This document shows, in pieces, positions 37,196-45,521 of a DNA stretch of 64,000 nucleotides. Positions within the stretch are counted from its first letter, which is position 1. Each line of letters opens with the position of its first letter. The position numbers were made by a program, and so were the translations under genes. The stretch lies in the NCBI GenBank assembly GCA_964503895.1, contig CAZDCF010000006.1, positions 21,156 through 85,155 of the forward strand. Reading direction: 5' to 3'. The DNA is from Nitronereus sp964503895. Lineage in GTDB: Bacteria; Nitrospirota; Nitrospiria; Nitrospirales; UBA8639. Under the pieces are notes generated by a model. The model made no database searches and had not been told where the DNA came from. It saw only the letters and a list, made by a program, of their open reading frames with translations.

Positions 37196-38173
37196 TTACC
37201 ATCGTACGACACCAGAGGCCCAAGTCAGCCCTGATCCGAAAGCGGCAAGAACAATTAAACTTCCTGATGAAATTTGTCCAGCCCTGACGGCTTCATCAAG
37301 GGCAAGGGGGATAGAAGCTGCAGATGTATTCCCGAAACGATCTAAATTCATGATCACCTTGTGGAGAGGTAAGCTAAGTCGTTGAGCCACAGCTTTGAGA
37401 ATTCGAATATTCGCCTGATGCGGCAGCAAAAAGTCAATATCCTCTACAGAAAGGTTCTCAGCAACTAATGCCTCACGAACTGCCTCTTCCATGGTCTTCA
37501 CTGCGATTTTAAAGGTTTCATTGCCCCGCATTTTGACATAGTGCAATCGCTCAACGACCATGTATTCCGAAGCTGGGATGGATGACCCTCCCCCCGGAAC
37601 ACAGATAAGATCAGATAACCTACCATCAGCATGCAGATGGATCGACAAAACCCCACGATCTTCCTCCGTTGGGCCAACAACCACGGCTCCAGCTCCATCA
37701 CCGAACAACACACAGGTATTACGATCTGTCCAATCTGTTACTGCCGACATGACTTCGGAGCCAACAACTAAAACATAACGATATTGACCAGATCGAATAA
37801 ATGCATCGGCCACTGACAAAGCAAACATGAATCCACAGCAGGCAGCGGAAATATCAAAGGCTGCAGCTCGGCTCGCACCAAGTCGATCTTGGATAAGAGA
37901 GGCTGTTGAGGGGAGTGGAGAGTCCCCAGTACATGTCGCAAGGACAATGAGGTCAAGATCGGAGGCTCGAATATTTGCAGAACTTAATGCTTGCTGAGCA
38001 GCTTGAACTCCGAGATCCGAACAAGCCTCACCGGAATCGGCCTTCCGACGTTCGCGAATTCCGGTTCTTTCAACAATCCACGCATCCGATGTTTCCACCA
38101 TCTTTTCAAGATCGCTATTAGTTAGCACCTGCTTTGGAGCATAGGCTCCTGTGCCAAGAATTTGGCTTCTCAT
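37196..38173 (-). CDS. fabH: 3-oxoacyl-ACP synthase III
   Basis: 325 residues from ATG at 38173, where family members start (MRSQILGTGAYAPK). It condenses acetyl-CoA with malonyl-ACP to start chains. The catalytic Cys is at about residue 112 in ISAACCGFMFAL, with HQANIRIL and RFGNTSAASIPLAL providing His and Asn. It lies directly after plsX. Confidence 0.96.
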   Translation of the reverse strand: MRSQILGTGAYAPKQVLTNSDLEKMVETSDAWIVERTGIRERRKADSGEACSDLGVQAAQQALSSANIRASDLDLIVLATCTGDSPLPSTASLIQDRLGASRAAAFDISAACCGFMFALSVADAFIRSGQYRYVLVVGSEVMSAVTDWTDRNTCVLFGDGAGAVVVGPTEEDRGVLSIHLHADGRLSDLICVPGGGSSIPASEYMVVERLHYVKMRGNETFKIAVKTMEEAVREALVAENLSVEDIDFLLPHQANIRILKAVAQRLSLPLHKVIMNLDRFGNTSAASIPLALDEAVRAGQISSGSLIVLAAFGSGLTWASGVVRW

Positions 38174-38205
38174 TCTCAACCCCACTGTGGGCCCGTGGTC
38201 ACAGG

Positions 38206-39201
38206 TTAGGTTAAACTTTCTGCAATATCCCGCTGAATAAGTTCAATGAGGCGCCCGTTGGCTAAAGTCTCCGCACGAAAAATGGCATTTTTTATGGCCT
38301 TAGCCGATGACCGACCATGACAAATCATGCTAATCCCGTTCACACCCAACAAAGGTGCACCCCCAAATTCTGCGTAGTCGGTTCGGCGCTTTAGACGCAT
38401 AAGTGGGCCTGTAATAAAAGGCAATGAGAGTTTGCCCATCCAAGAAGCCATGACTTCCCGCATCAACATTTTCTTCATCGCATCAGCAAGACCCTCGGAA
38501 ATTTTTAATGAGACATTTCCAAGAAATCCGTCGCAGACGATGACGTCCGCATTCCCGCTATACACATCACGCCCTTCCAAATTTCCAATAAAATTCAATG
38601 GGCTCTCTCTAAGCAATCGCAACGCTTCCTTCGTGACTTCATTGCCCTTGGTATCTTCTTCTCCAATACTCAATAGCCCCACGCGAGGCTTAGTTCTTCC
38701 CAATAAATGTTTCCCATATTCATGGCCCATGATGCCAAACTGGTACAATTGACGGGCAGTACAATCAACGGTCGCACCAACGTCTAACATAATCGCGGTG
38801 CCTTCCAAAGTCGGGAGAGTAGCGCAAATAGCGGGGCGCTCGACTCCTTTAATCGCTCCAAGCAGAAAAAAAGCGGAGACCATAGTCGCCCCAGTATTTC
38901 CTGCGCTGACCACCGCGTCAGCTTCACCAGATTTCACCATATTAGTGGCAACCCAGATTGATGAATCGCGTTTTTTTCTGGCCACTTGGGCCGGCGATTC
39001 ATGCATCCCAACCGTTTGGGTGGCGTGTCGAATCGTCACTCGCGTATCAGTGCATTGAGTTAGATTAAGCTCTTCTTGAATTTGATCTTGTTGGCCAACA
39101 AAAACCAACTCAATATCAAGTTTCTTAAGCGCCTGGATTGCACCGTCAACGACAGGGGCAGGACCATGATCCCCGCCCATCGCATCAATCGCAATTTTCA
39201 T
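38206..39201 (-). CDS. plsX: Phosphate acyltransferase PlsX
   Basis: 331 residues. It makes acyl-phosphate from acyl-ACP for phosphatidic-acid synthesis by PlsY. IAIDAMGGDHGPAPVVDGA at the N-terminus, VSAGNTGATMVSAFFLLG and GFLGNVSLKISEGLA are the family motifs. It lies in the conserved rpmF-plsX-fabH order. Confidence 0.96.
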   Translation of the reverse strand: MKIAIDAMGGDHGPAPVVDGAIQALKKLDIELVFVGQQDQIQEELNLTQCTDTRVTIRHATQTVGMHESPAQVARKKRDSSIWVATNMVKSGEADAVVSAGNTGATMVSAFFLLGAIKGVERPAICATLPTLEGTAIMLDVGATVDCTARQLYQFGIMGHEYGKHLLGRTKPRVGLLSIGEEDTKGNEVTKEALRLLRESPLNFIGNLEGRDVYSGNADVIVCDGFLGNVSLKISEGLADAMKKMLMREVMASWMGKLSLPFITGPLMRLKRRTDYAEFGGAPLLGVNGISMICHGRSSAKAIKNAIFRAETLANGRLIELIQRDIAESLT

Positions 39202-39244
39202 GAATGTTTCGTGGTGACCCTATTAGGGTTGAGGAAGGAAGGTT

Positions 39245-39427
39245 TCAGCCTTCTTCGACGGCAATGATGGCTACTTTTTTGTAGTAACCGCAAGAGAGGC
39301 AGGTACGATGTGGCAACATACGTTCATGACACTGAGGACAAATGGAAAAACTCGGTGGGATAAGCTTTTTATGAGTTCGCCTTTTATCCCGCCTCGCCTT
39401 TGAATGTCTGTGTTTCGGATTTGCCAT
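39245..39427 (-). CDS. rpmF: 50S ribosomal protein L32
   Basis: 60 residues. It begins MANPKHRHSKARRDKRRTH, with a zinc ribbon made of CPQC and CLSCG, so this is the zinc-containing (C+) form. GAGGGG precedes the ATG. It is in its usual place between the DUF177 gene and plsX. Confidence 0.96.
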   Translation of the reverse strand: MANPKHRHSKARRDKRRTHKKLIPPSFSICPQCHERMLPHRTCLSCGYYKKVAIIAVEEG

Positions 39428-39482
39428 AATATCCCCTCAGAAAGCCTTCGTTGCTGTTCTGGTTTGCTCTCTCTAGTTTGAT

Positions 39483-40052
39483 TTATTCTTGCAAGTTTTT
39501 TCCAAAAGAAAATTTTCTCCGAAGAATAGCAAAAGGCGATTCCGTATCCAACCCCTCACACCCACATTGCCGTTGATTCAGATTTTGACCGCACACCTGA
39601 CACAGCCCCTGGCATTGATGTCGGCACAAGGCCTGAATGGGAATCGACAAAATCAATTGCTCCCGAAGCATTTCGCCTAAATTGAACCGACAATTCGAAA
39701 TGGGATAGCTATCGACATCCTCTTCTGATGATCTCGCCTCGTCCCTGTTACGCCTCTTAGACCCTTCTTTTGTAGAGCTAACGTCCTCACTCCGGTAACA
39801 CGCCAAGATCGTGATGGCCACCACTTTTTCAAAGAGGCCTAAACACCGAACACACTCCTGCTGCAAAACTCCCCTGAGCTGACCATCGACCCATGCCTCC
39901 TTAGTATCAGCATGGATCTGGCTTGAAAAATCAAGGTCGCCGTGAAATTCTGGATCACCCGCTCTAAGATCCAGATCCATGCGAGTAACTACACTAGAAA
40001 ACCTTAGCCCCTCGGAAGGAATATCGCTCAAACTAATTTCAAGCGAGGCCAT
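39483..40052 (-). CDS. DUF177 (YceD-like) protein
   Basis: 189 residues. The family is implicated in 23S rRNA accumulation/large-subunit assembly and nearly always precedes rpmF, as here. The central CVRCLG is conserved. The C-terminal part is cysteine-rich (CRHQCQGLCQVCGQNLNQRQ), a probable zinc site, as found in many non-proteobacterial members. Confidence 0.9.
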   Translation of the reverse strand: MASLEISLSDIPSEGLRFSSVVTRMDLDLRAGDPEFHGDLDFSSQIHADTKEAWVDGQLRGVLQQECVRCLGLFEKVVAITILACYRSEDVSSTKEGSKRRNRDEARSSEEDVDSYPISNCRFNLGEMLREQLILSIPIQALCRHQCQGLCQVCGQNLNQRQCGCEGLDTESPFAILRRKFSFGKNLQE

Positions 40053-40097
40053 CGTGATGATCCTCCCCGCCCTTAAAACCGAGTTCTTCTTCCCCTA

Positions 40098-40110
40098 TTG
40101 CCATTGGCAA
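40098..40110. promoter_or_regulatory. Palindrome upstream of the DUF177-rpmF-plsX-fab operon
   Basis: TTGCCATTGGCAA is a perfect palindrome around a central T, about 45 bases before the DUF177 ATG. A further TTGCCA half-site lies at 40125-40130. It could be a repressor operator for the fatty-acid operon; no regulator can be named. Confidence 0.35.
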
Positions 40111-40153
40111 GCAAACACATACACTTGCCATCATCACAAACGTCCACGAGAAA

Positions 40154-40381
40154 TTAATGCTCTTCAGCAAAAGCTAGCAGGGCAATACTTCTCGCACGCT
40201 TGATGGCAATGGTCAGTTTACGTTGATGGAGCATACAATTTCCCGACGTCCGCCTTGGGATAATGCGTCCCCGCTCAGTTAAGAAGTTTCTCAACAACGG
40301 AACATCCTTGAAATCAAGGGGGGTGCTTTCATGACAAAAACGACATACCCTGCGTCGTTGAAATAGTCTGCCTCGCTCCAC
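40154..40381 (-). CDS. rpsR: 30S ribosomal protein S18
   Basis: 75 residues. RRVCRFC and FLTERGRIIPRRTSGNCMLHQRK are typical of S18. The start is GTG at 40381 with GGAG eight bases upstream. It follows ssb and rpsF in the standard order. The cysteines at C-x2-C and NC may give a zinc-type S18. Confidence 0.96.
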   Translation of the reverse strand: MERGRLFQRRRVCRFCHESTPLDFKDVPLLRNFLTERGRIIPRRTSGNCMLHQRKLTIAIKRARSIALLAFAEEH

Positions 40382-40457
40382 TTTATATTCTCCAGCCTTG
40401 GGGCGTTAAAAATTCCCCGTTGAATAATACCTGGGTTTGTCCATTCATGTTAATACA

Positions 40458-40856
40458 TTACTCACTATCGTAAGAATGCTCTGCGTGATAATCATCCTCT
40501 GCCCCACTCATATCAGGGGTTTGTCCTTGCCGCTTGGGAAGGAATGTCACGGATTGCGCAACGACCTCATGCTTGCTGCGGCGCTGTCCATCATCGGTTT
40601 CCCACCGACGCTGTTGAAGACGGCCATCGATAATTGCGCCATCCCCTTTATTCAAATATTGGCCACAATGTTCAGCTTGTTTACCAAAGACAACAATGTC
40701 AATGTAACAGACTTCCTCTTTTGGATCATCCGCCTGCTTGAATCGACGATTCACAGCTAAGCCAAAATTTGCAACAGGCGTACCGCTTGGAGTGTATCGA
40801 AGTTCAGGATCTCTGGTCAGGTTCCCGATCAGAACGACTTTGTTAAACCCCACCAC
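40458..40856 (-). CDS. ssb: Single-stranded DNA-binding protein
   Basis: 132 residues. OB fold beginning FNKVVLIGNLTRDPELRYTP, with VANFGLAVNRRFK and YIDIVVFGKQAEHCGQYL. It coats single-stranded DNA in replication and repair. The start is GTG at 40856 with GGAG seven bases upstream, overlapping the end of rpsF by 14 bases. The tail is acidic and short and ends HSYDSE, not in the DDDIPF-type tip that recruits partner proteins in most bacteria. Confidence 0.94.
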   Translation of the reverse strand: MVGFNKVVLIGNLTRDPELRYTPSGTPVANFGLAVNRRFKQADDPKEEVCYIDIVVFGKQAEHCGQYLNKGDGAIIDGRLQQRRWETDDGQRRSKHEVVAQSVTFLPKRQGQTPDMSGAEDDYHAEHSYDSE

Positions 40857-41184
40857 TGTCAGACTCCACGGTTTCTACCGCCTGAACTTGGAGATCTTCT
40901 TCAGCAATACGAACGGTCAGAAATTTCAATATGGAGTCTTCCAACCGATATAGCCGTTCCAGTTCACTCACGACCTTCCCACCGGCTTCAAACTGAAGGA
41001 AGGTATAGGTTCCTCGACGATCACGAGCAATCTCATACGCCAATTTCTTTTTGCCCCAATTCTCTGTCTTGATAATAGAGGCACCGTGCTCTTCCAGAGC
41101 TTTCCCCATCTTGTCCTGAATGACGGAAGCCTCTTCCTCCGATACCGAGGATCTTAATATGAAGATCGATTCATAAAACGCCAT
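40843..41184 (-). CDS. rpsF: 30S ribosomal protein S6
   Basis: 113 residues from ATG at 41184 (MAFYESIFILRS), where S6 proteins start; an in-frame GTG eight codons earlier is unlikely. WGKKKLAYEIARDRRGTYTFLQF is the RNA/S18-binding beta region. It forms a heterodimer with S18, encoded two genes downstream. Confidence 0.95.
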   Translation of the reverse strand: MAFYESIFILRSSVSEEEASVIQDKMGKALEEHGASIIKTENWGKKKLAYEIARDRRGTYTFLQFEAGGKVVSELERLYRLEDSILKFLTVRIAEEDLQVQAVETVESDSGGV

Positions 41185-41255
41185 GTCCCACCATCTATTT
41201 CCCTTCACACACCCAAACGCCTAACCTCTCCGCATAGGACTTTCTCGCAGGGGGA

Positions 41256-41285
41256 GAGATAGCATAGGGCATAAAGAACTGTCAA
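41256..41285 (-). promoter_or_regulatory. Promoter of rpsF-ssb-rpsR
   Basis: Perfect -35 TTGACA, 18-base spacer and -10 TATCTC with an extended TGC in front, about 70 bases before the rpsF ATG. It lies in the 200-base gap between pth and rpsF, which has no other feature I can support. Confidence 0.5.
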
Positions 41286-41387
41286 ACAACAGGTTTTTCA
41301 TCAATAGAAGTTAATGAGGAACGCACCTAGATCTATTTTTTCACCTGAGTCTTTCTAAATTCCCTACTCAAAATCACATCTGCTTTC

Positions 41388-41960
41388 TTAGGTTTCTGGG
41401 ACTCGCCCATTAAATCGATTCATAGCCATAGTAGGCCCCTCAACTACCAAACATTTCAGCACCTCAACAGAATGTTCGCTCATAGATTCTATGGCTTCCA
41501 GTTCTGATTCAAAAAATGGGGTAAGCACATAATCCTCGGCCTCTTGCCCAATTTCTGGACGACCTACACCCAATTTCAACCGATAAAAATTTTCTGCATT
41601 CAAAGCCAAGATAATCGAAAGCAAGCCATTATGGCCGCCCGTTCCGCCGCCAGCCTTGATACGAAGCCTGCCAATCGGCAAATCAATATCATCATGCACC
41701 ACAATCAAATGATCTGGGGCAAGGCCAAATTGCTTTATTAGGGATTCCACCGCTTCGCCGCTGAGATTCATCCAAGTCCGCGGCAAAGCCAGGACAACTA
41801 GTTGATCGTCTACCTGACCCTGACCAAAATGCCCTATTGAGGAAGGCGTTAAAGCAATGCGCCAACGTGACGCAGCGCGAGCTACGACATTCCAACCGAT
41901 ATTATGCCTTGTGGTGGAATATTGGGAACCAGGGTTTCCAAGCCCAACGATGAGATGCAA
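41388..41960 (-). CDS. pth: Peptidyl-tRNA hydrolase
   Basis: 190 residues, normal length. It recycles peptidyl-tRNA released from stalled ribosomes. HLIVGLGNPGSQYSTTRHNIGW holds the conserved Asn and catalytic His, followed by MNLSGEAV and VVHDDIDLPIGRLRIKAGGG. No ATG fits, and TTG at 41960 just after the rplY stop is the only sensible start, so translation is probably coupled to rplY, the usual neighbour. Confidence 0.95.
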   Translation of the reverse strand: MHLIVGLGNPGSQYSTTRHNIGWNVVARAASRWRIALTPSSIGHFGQGQVDDQLVVLALPRTWMNLSGEAVESLIKQFGLAPDHLIVVHDDIDLPIGRLRIKAGGGTGGHNGLLSIILALNAENFYRLKLGVGRPEIGQEAEDYVLTPFFESELEAIESMSEHSVEVLKCLVVEGPTMAMNRFNGRVPET

Positions 41961-41963
41961 GGG

Positions 41964-42662
41964 TTACTTTTTCGCTTCTTCTTCTTTAGCAGGGGCAGCC
42001 TCAGGTTTAACTTCTTCCGTACCTGCCACCTCGGGTTGCGCGGCTGCCTCAGGTTCACTAGTCTCTCCGGTGAGCATCGCAGCCAATTTGGCCTCAGAAA
42101 TCTGAGCTACGACGTTCACAACCATGGCATCAGGATCGTCAAGAATTTTTATGCCTTCACCCGCCTTCACTTCCCTAACATGTATCCCCTGGCCAAGACT
42201 TAATTCAGATGCATCAACTTCGATCTGATCAGGAATCGCACCAGGAAGGCATTCAATGTGCAGTTCACGCATAGGTTGGTGCAACACTCCCTCATCAACC
42301 TTAACGCCCACTGGCGTACCTCCGGTGATATGCACATGCGCTTTTACACGGACAGGTTTACTCATATTCACTTCAAGCAGATCAACATGCAGTAAAGACC
42401 CCGCAATGGGGTCAACTTGATAATCCTGGATCACCGTGGTGGTCTGGGTTTCTTGTTCTCCATCCATAACCTTAAGGGATATCAAGCCCGTACTCCCAGC
42501 TTGAGCGGTGAGGATTTTTCGGATCGCCCCGGGATCCAATTCCAACAGTTGCGACTTTCCTTGTCCGTAGACCACGGCGGGGATCTTCCCGGTCCGGCGA
42601 ATCTGCCGAGCAACCCCTTTGCCAAAATTTTTCCGTGCAACAGCTTCCGTAGTAAACTTCAT
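41964..42662 (-). CDS. rplY: 50S ribosomal protein L25 (CTC/TL5 type)
   Basis: 232 residues, the long form: an N-terminal 5S-rRNA-binding L25 domain (residues 1-95; GKIPAVVYGQGK), a C-terminal beta domain as in T. thermophilus TL5, and an Ala/Glu/Lys-rich tail after about residue 190. GAGGGA precedes the ATG. It is placed between prs and pth as in many genomes. Confidence 0.95.
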   Translation of the reverse strand: MKFTTEAVARKNFGKGVARQIRRTGKIPAVVYGQGKSQLLELDPGAIRKILTAQAGSTGLISLKVMDGEQETQTTTVIQDYQVDPIAGSLLHVDLLEVNMSKPVRVKAHVHITGGTPVGVKVDEGVLHQPMRELHIECLPGAIPDQIEVDASELSLGQGIHVREVKAGEGIKILDDPDAMVVNVVAQISEAKLAAMLTGETSEPEAAAQPEVAGTEEVKPEAAPAKEEEAKK

Positions 42663-42789
42663 ATTATTCCCTCACGTTTAGAAATGAACTCTCTAATGGC
42701 AATGGGTACGACAGGCTTAATGGTACCGACCTCCGAGCCCAGACACAAACCATTTATTCTACAGGTCTATAATTTAAATAAAAAGGGGG

Positions 42790-43731
42790 TCAATCAAACA
42801 AGGAGGTCACAGATTGCTCTTGGTGGATGCGTTTGATGGCTTCACCCAGGAGAGGCGCAACAGAAAGAACCTGGATTTTTTTACACTGCTGATCCTTTCC
42901 CTGAATGGCAATAGAATTCGTCGCCACGACCTGGGCCAAACAGGATTTCTCGATTCGCTCAATAGCAGGACCTGAAAGAACTGGGTGTGTGCACACCGCC
43001 CGAACACTTGATGCCCCGTTATCCGTACAAGCCTCCGCGGTTTCCACGATTGTTCCAGCAGTATCAATCATGTCGTCTAACAGCAAGATGTGACGATCCT
43101 TGACATCCCCGATGATATTCATCACTTGTGCCTGATTGGGACCCTCACGCCGTTTATCAATGATCGCCAGGCTGGCATCCAGGCGCTTGGCAAATCCACG
43201 GGCCCGCTCTACCCCACCAGCGTCCGGAGATACCACAACTAAATTTCCAAATTTACTTTTTTTGACATAATCCAATAGCACCGGTCGAGCATATAAATGA
43301 TCCACGGGAATATTGAAAAAACCTTGAATCGGCCCAGCATGAAGATCCATGGTCAACACACGGTGGGCACCCGCAACTGTAATCAGGTCAGCCATTAGCT
43401 TGGCACTGATTGGCACCCGAGGTTGATCCTTCCGATCTTGTCGAGCATAGCCGAAATAGGGAATGACCGCGGTAATGCGAAATGCCGATGACCGCTTTAG
43501 AGCATCGAGCATAATCAATAATTCCATGACGGAAGTATTGACAGGTTCACAACACGATTGAATCACAAACACATCGCACCCACGGACATTTTCTTCAATT
43601 TTAACGCGCGTCTCACCGTCACTAAATGTTGAGACCGTAGCCTTGGCTAGAGAAATCCCCAAGTAGGCACTAATCTCCCTGGCTAGCGCTAAATTCGAAT
43701 TTCCAGAAAAGGCCTTTAATTCAGGTGCCAT
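42790..43731 (-). CDS. prs: Ribose-phosphate pyrophosphokinase
   Basis: 313 residues. It makes PRPP for nucleotides, histidine and tryptophan. FSDGETRVKIEENVRGCDVF, PYFGYARQDRKDQPR (flexible catalytic loop) and the PRPP loop ILLLDDMIDTAGTIVE are all present. Class I enzyme, full length. Confidence 0.97.
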   Translation of the reverse strand: MAPELKAFSGNSNLALAREISAYLGISLAKATVSTFSDGETRVKIEENVRGCDVFVIQSCCEPVNTSVMELLIMLDALKRSSAFRITAVIPYFGYARQDRKDQPRVPISAKLMADLITVAGAHRVLTMDLHAGPIQGFFNIPVDHLYARPVLLDYVKKSKFGNLVVVSPDAGGVERARGFAKRLDASLAIIDKRREGPNQAQVMNIIGDVKDRHILLLDDMIDTAGTIVETAEACTDNGASSVRAVCTHPVLSGPAIERIEKSCLAQVVATNSIAIQGKDQQCKKIQVLSVAPLLGEAIKRIHQEQSVTSLFD

Positions 43732-43859
43732 GACTACCTGTCACAATTAAGGTTATCGACACACTATGGAAGAGAAAAGTGGTTCGGAAGAATGACGAGA
43801 TTTTTTTAGGCTATCTTTAAGATTTTGTCAACCGAATATACAGTCCTGGGCCAACTCTT

Positions 43860-44777
43860 TTAGCTCCCATTTTCAGATAAGAGGCCTTGGCTCTTTACCG
43901 GCACAACAAAAACTTCCCACGTCGGCTTTGGGACTAACAAAGCTTTTGCTTGTTGTGCCACGGATTCATCAGAAAAAATTCCGAACACGCTTGCTCCACT
44001 GCCAGACACCAGAGAAGCCTCCGCACCTGCCGCGAGCAAGACGCCTTTAATGTAAGCTAAATCCGGATAATCCTCAAGAAGAACATCCTCAAAATCATTT
44101 TTGATAAGAGGCACAATTTCTTCCCAGGAAAAAGATCCCAGACCGTTCAAACCATTTCCATCGAGAATTGGATGAAATCCGGTTCCTCTTACTTCATCCA
44201 ATCGTTGATAGGCCAGTTTAGTTTTGATAGGAAACCCAGGATTGATAAGAAGAATCCAACGGTGCCCTGATAATATCACAGAAGCAACTTGTTCTCCCAT
44301 ACCCTGAATAACAGCGGTTGGAGCTGCAAAAAAAAACGGCACATCGCTTCCAAGCTCTGCCCCGAGACAAATCATTTCGGTTAAAGACAAACGAGATCCC
44401 AACAATTGATTTAAACCAAGAATTGTAGCTGCGGCGTCGCTACTACCCCCGCCTAATCCTGCAGCTACAGGTATCTGTTTTCGTAAAGAAATGTTCACCC
44501 CAACAACCGATTGGGTTTTCTCCAAGACCAGGGTGGCAGCTTGGTATACGAGATTCTCCCTGGGATCACCTAGATTTAAACCTTCATGCCCAAGGCGAAC
44601 ACCAGAAAAGGAGCCAGCAAGACTAAGAGTTAATTCGTCTGTTAACCCAATCGTCTGCATGAGTGACCATAGGGGGTGATATCCATTGGGCAAACAGCCC
44701 CCTACCCGAAGAATGAGATTAATTTTGGCTGGGGGACAAAGAACGAGTTGCTGATTCTGACTTGATGTATTGACCAT
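43860..44777 (-). CDS. ispE: 4-diphosphocytidyl-2-C-methyl-D-erythritol kinase
   Basis: 305 residues from ATG at 44777; a TTG four codons earlier has no SD. It is the GHMP kinase of the MEP isoprenoid pathway. PPAKINLILRVGG at the N-terminus and the ATP loop VAAGLGGGSSDAAAT are diagnostic; LVSGSGASVFGIF is the C-terminal GHMP motif. ispE followed by prs is a common order. Confidence 0.95.
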   Translation of the reverse strand: MVNTSSQNQQLVLCPPAKINLILRVGGCLPNGYHPLWSLMQTIGLTDELTLSLAGSFSGVRLGHEGLNLGDPRENLVYQAATLVLEKTQSVVGVNISLRKQIPVAAGLGGGSSDAAATILGLNQLLGSRLSLTEMICLGAELGSDVPFFFAAPTAVIQGMGEQVASVILSGHRWILLINPGFPIKTKLAYQRLDEVRGTGFHPILDGNGLNGLGSFSWEEIVPLIKNDFEDVLLEDYPDLAYIKGVLLAAGAEASLVSGSGASVFGIFSDESVAQQAKALLVPKPTWEVFVVPVKSQGLLSENGS

Positions 44778-44794
44778 AGAGTCAGACAAAAAAA

Positions 44795-45418
44795 TTACGC
44801 ATCACCGCCTGAGGAACTAATCGTATTCACGCTCCGTAAAATATAATGAAGCCCAGAGGCAACTGTGAGAATACTCATCGTATACAGAAGTGGGACCAAG
44901 AACGTCGTATCAAATTGGTAGGAGAAAAACGTAAGGACCAAAATTATATAGACCAACTGCAATACGGTAGCAGCTTTACCTAACACAGATGGAGAGGCAT
45001 TAATTTCTGTATCAGTCAGAAGGGCCAACAAAATACCCGTCAGCAAAATCGCATCGCGACTTACGACCACAATGACACTCCATACTGGAACCATATCCAA
45101 CAAGGAAAACGTAATAAACGTGGTCATAAGAAGGAGTTTGTCGGCTAGGGGATCGAGGTAGGCGCCAAATTCCGTTTTTTGATTTGCCATACGCGCGATA
45201 CTTCCATCCAACGCATCGGTCAACGCCGCAATAAGCAACGTCACCAAGGCAAAGTCAAAATGATCATAAACCAAAAACCCGACGATCACCGGAATCAACA
45301 AAATCCGCAAGACCGTTAATGTATTGGGGATGTTCAACGGAATCATGCCGGCAATCGAGAACCGCACACCCATCACATCCAAACCTGTCATTTGTTTAGG
45401 CATCACGTACAGTCGCAT
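44795..45418 (-). CDS. pgsA: CDP-diacylglycerol-glycerol-3-phosphate 3-phosphatidyltransferase
   Basis: Up to 207 residues. It makes phosphatidylglycerol phosphate in the inner membrane. The CDP-alcohol phosphotransferase motif is intact: DALDGSIARMANQKTEF continuing to YLDPLADK. Four to five membrane segments are visible. Homologs begin near NIPNTLTVLRILLIP, so the first about 24 residues may not be translated (alternative ATGs at 45391, 45373 and 45346); none has a clear SD. The pssA at 58.7 kb is the serine-specific relative. Confidence 0.88.
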   Translation of the reverse strand: MRLYVMPKQMTGLDVMGVRFSIAGMIPLNIPNTLTVLRILLIPVIVGFLVYDHFDFALVTLLIAALTDALDGSIARMANQKTEFGAYLDPLADKLLLMTTFITFSLLDMVPVWSVIVVVSRDAILLTGILLALLTDTEINASPSVLGKAATVLQLVYIILVLTFFSYQFDTTFLVPLLYTMSILTVASGLHYILRSVNTISSSGGDA

Positions 45419-45521
45419 TTACACAATCCAAGCCTAAGGGCCAATCATGCGTAAGTCAACAGGAGTAAAACTAAAGGAAAAGTTTTTAGTTATTCTTGGA
45501 AAAATGAGATCTCAGATTAAA

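Noticed and set aside
41226..41258. CTCTCC/GGAGAG hairpin as an S6:S18 autoregulatory site before rpsF
   Set aside because: One arm overlaps the predicted -10 box, so it would not be fully present in the mRNA.
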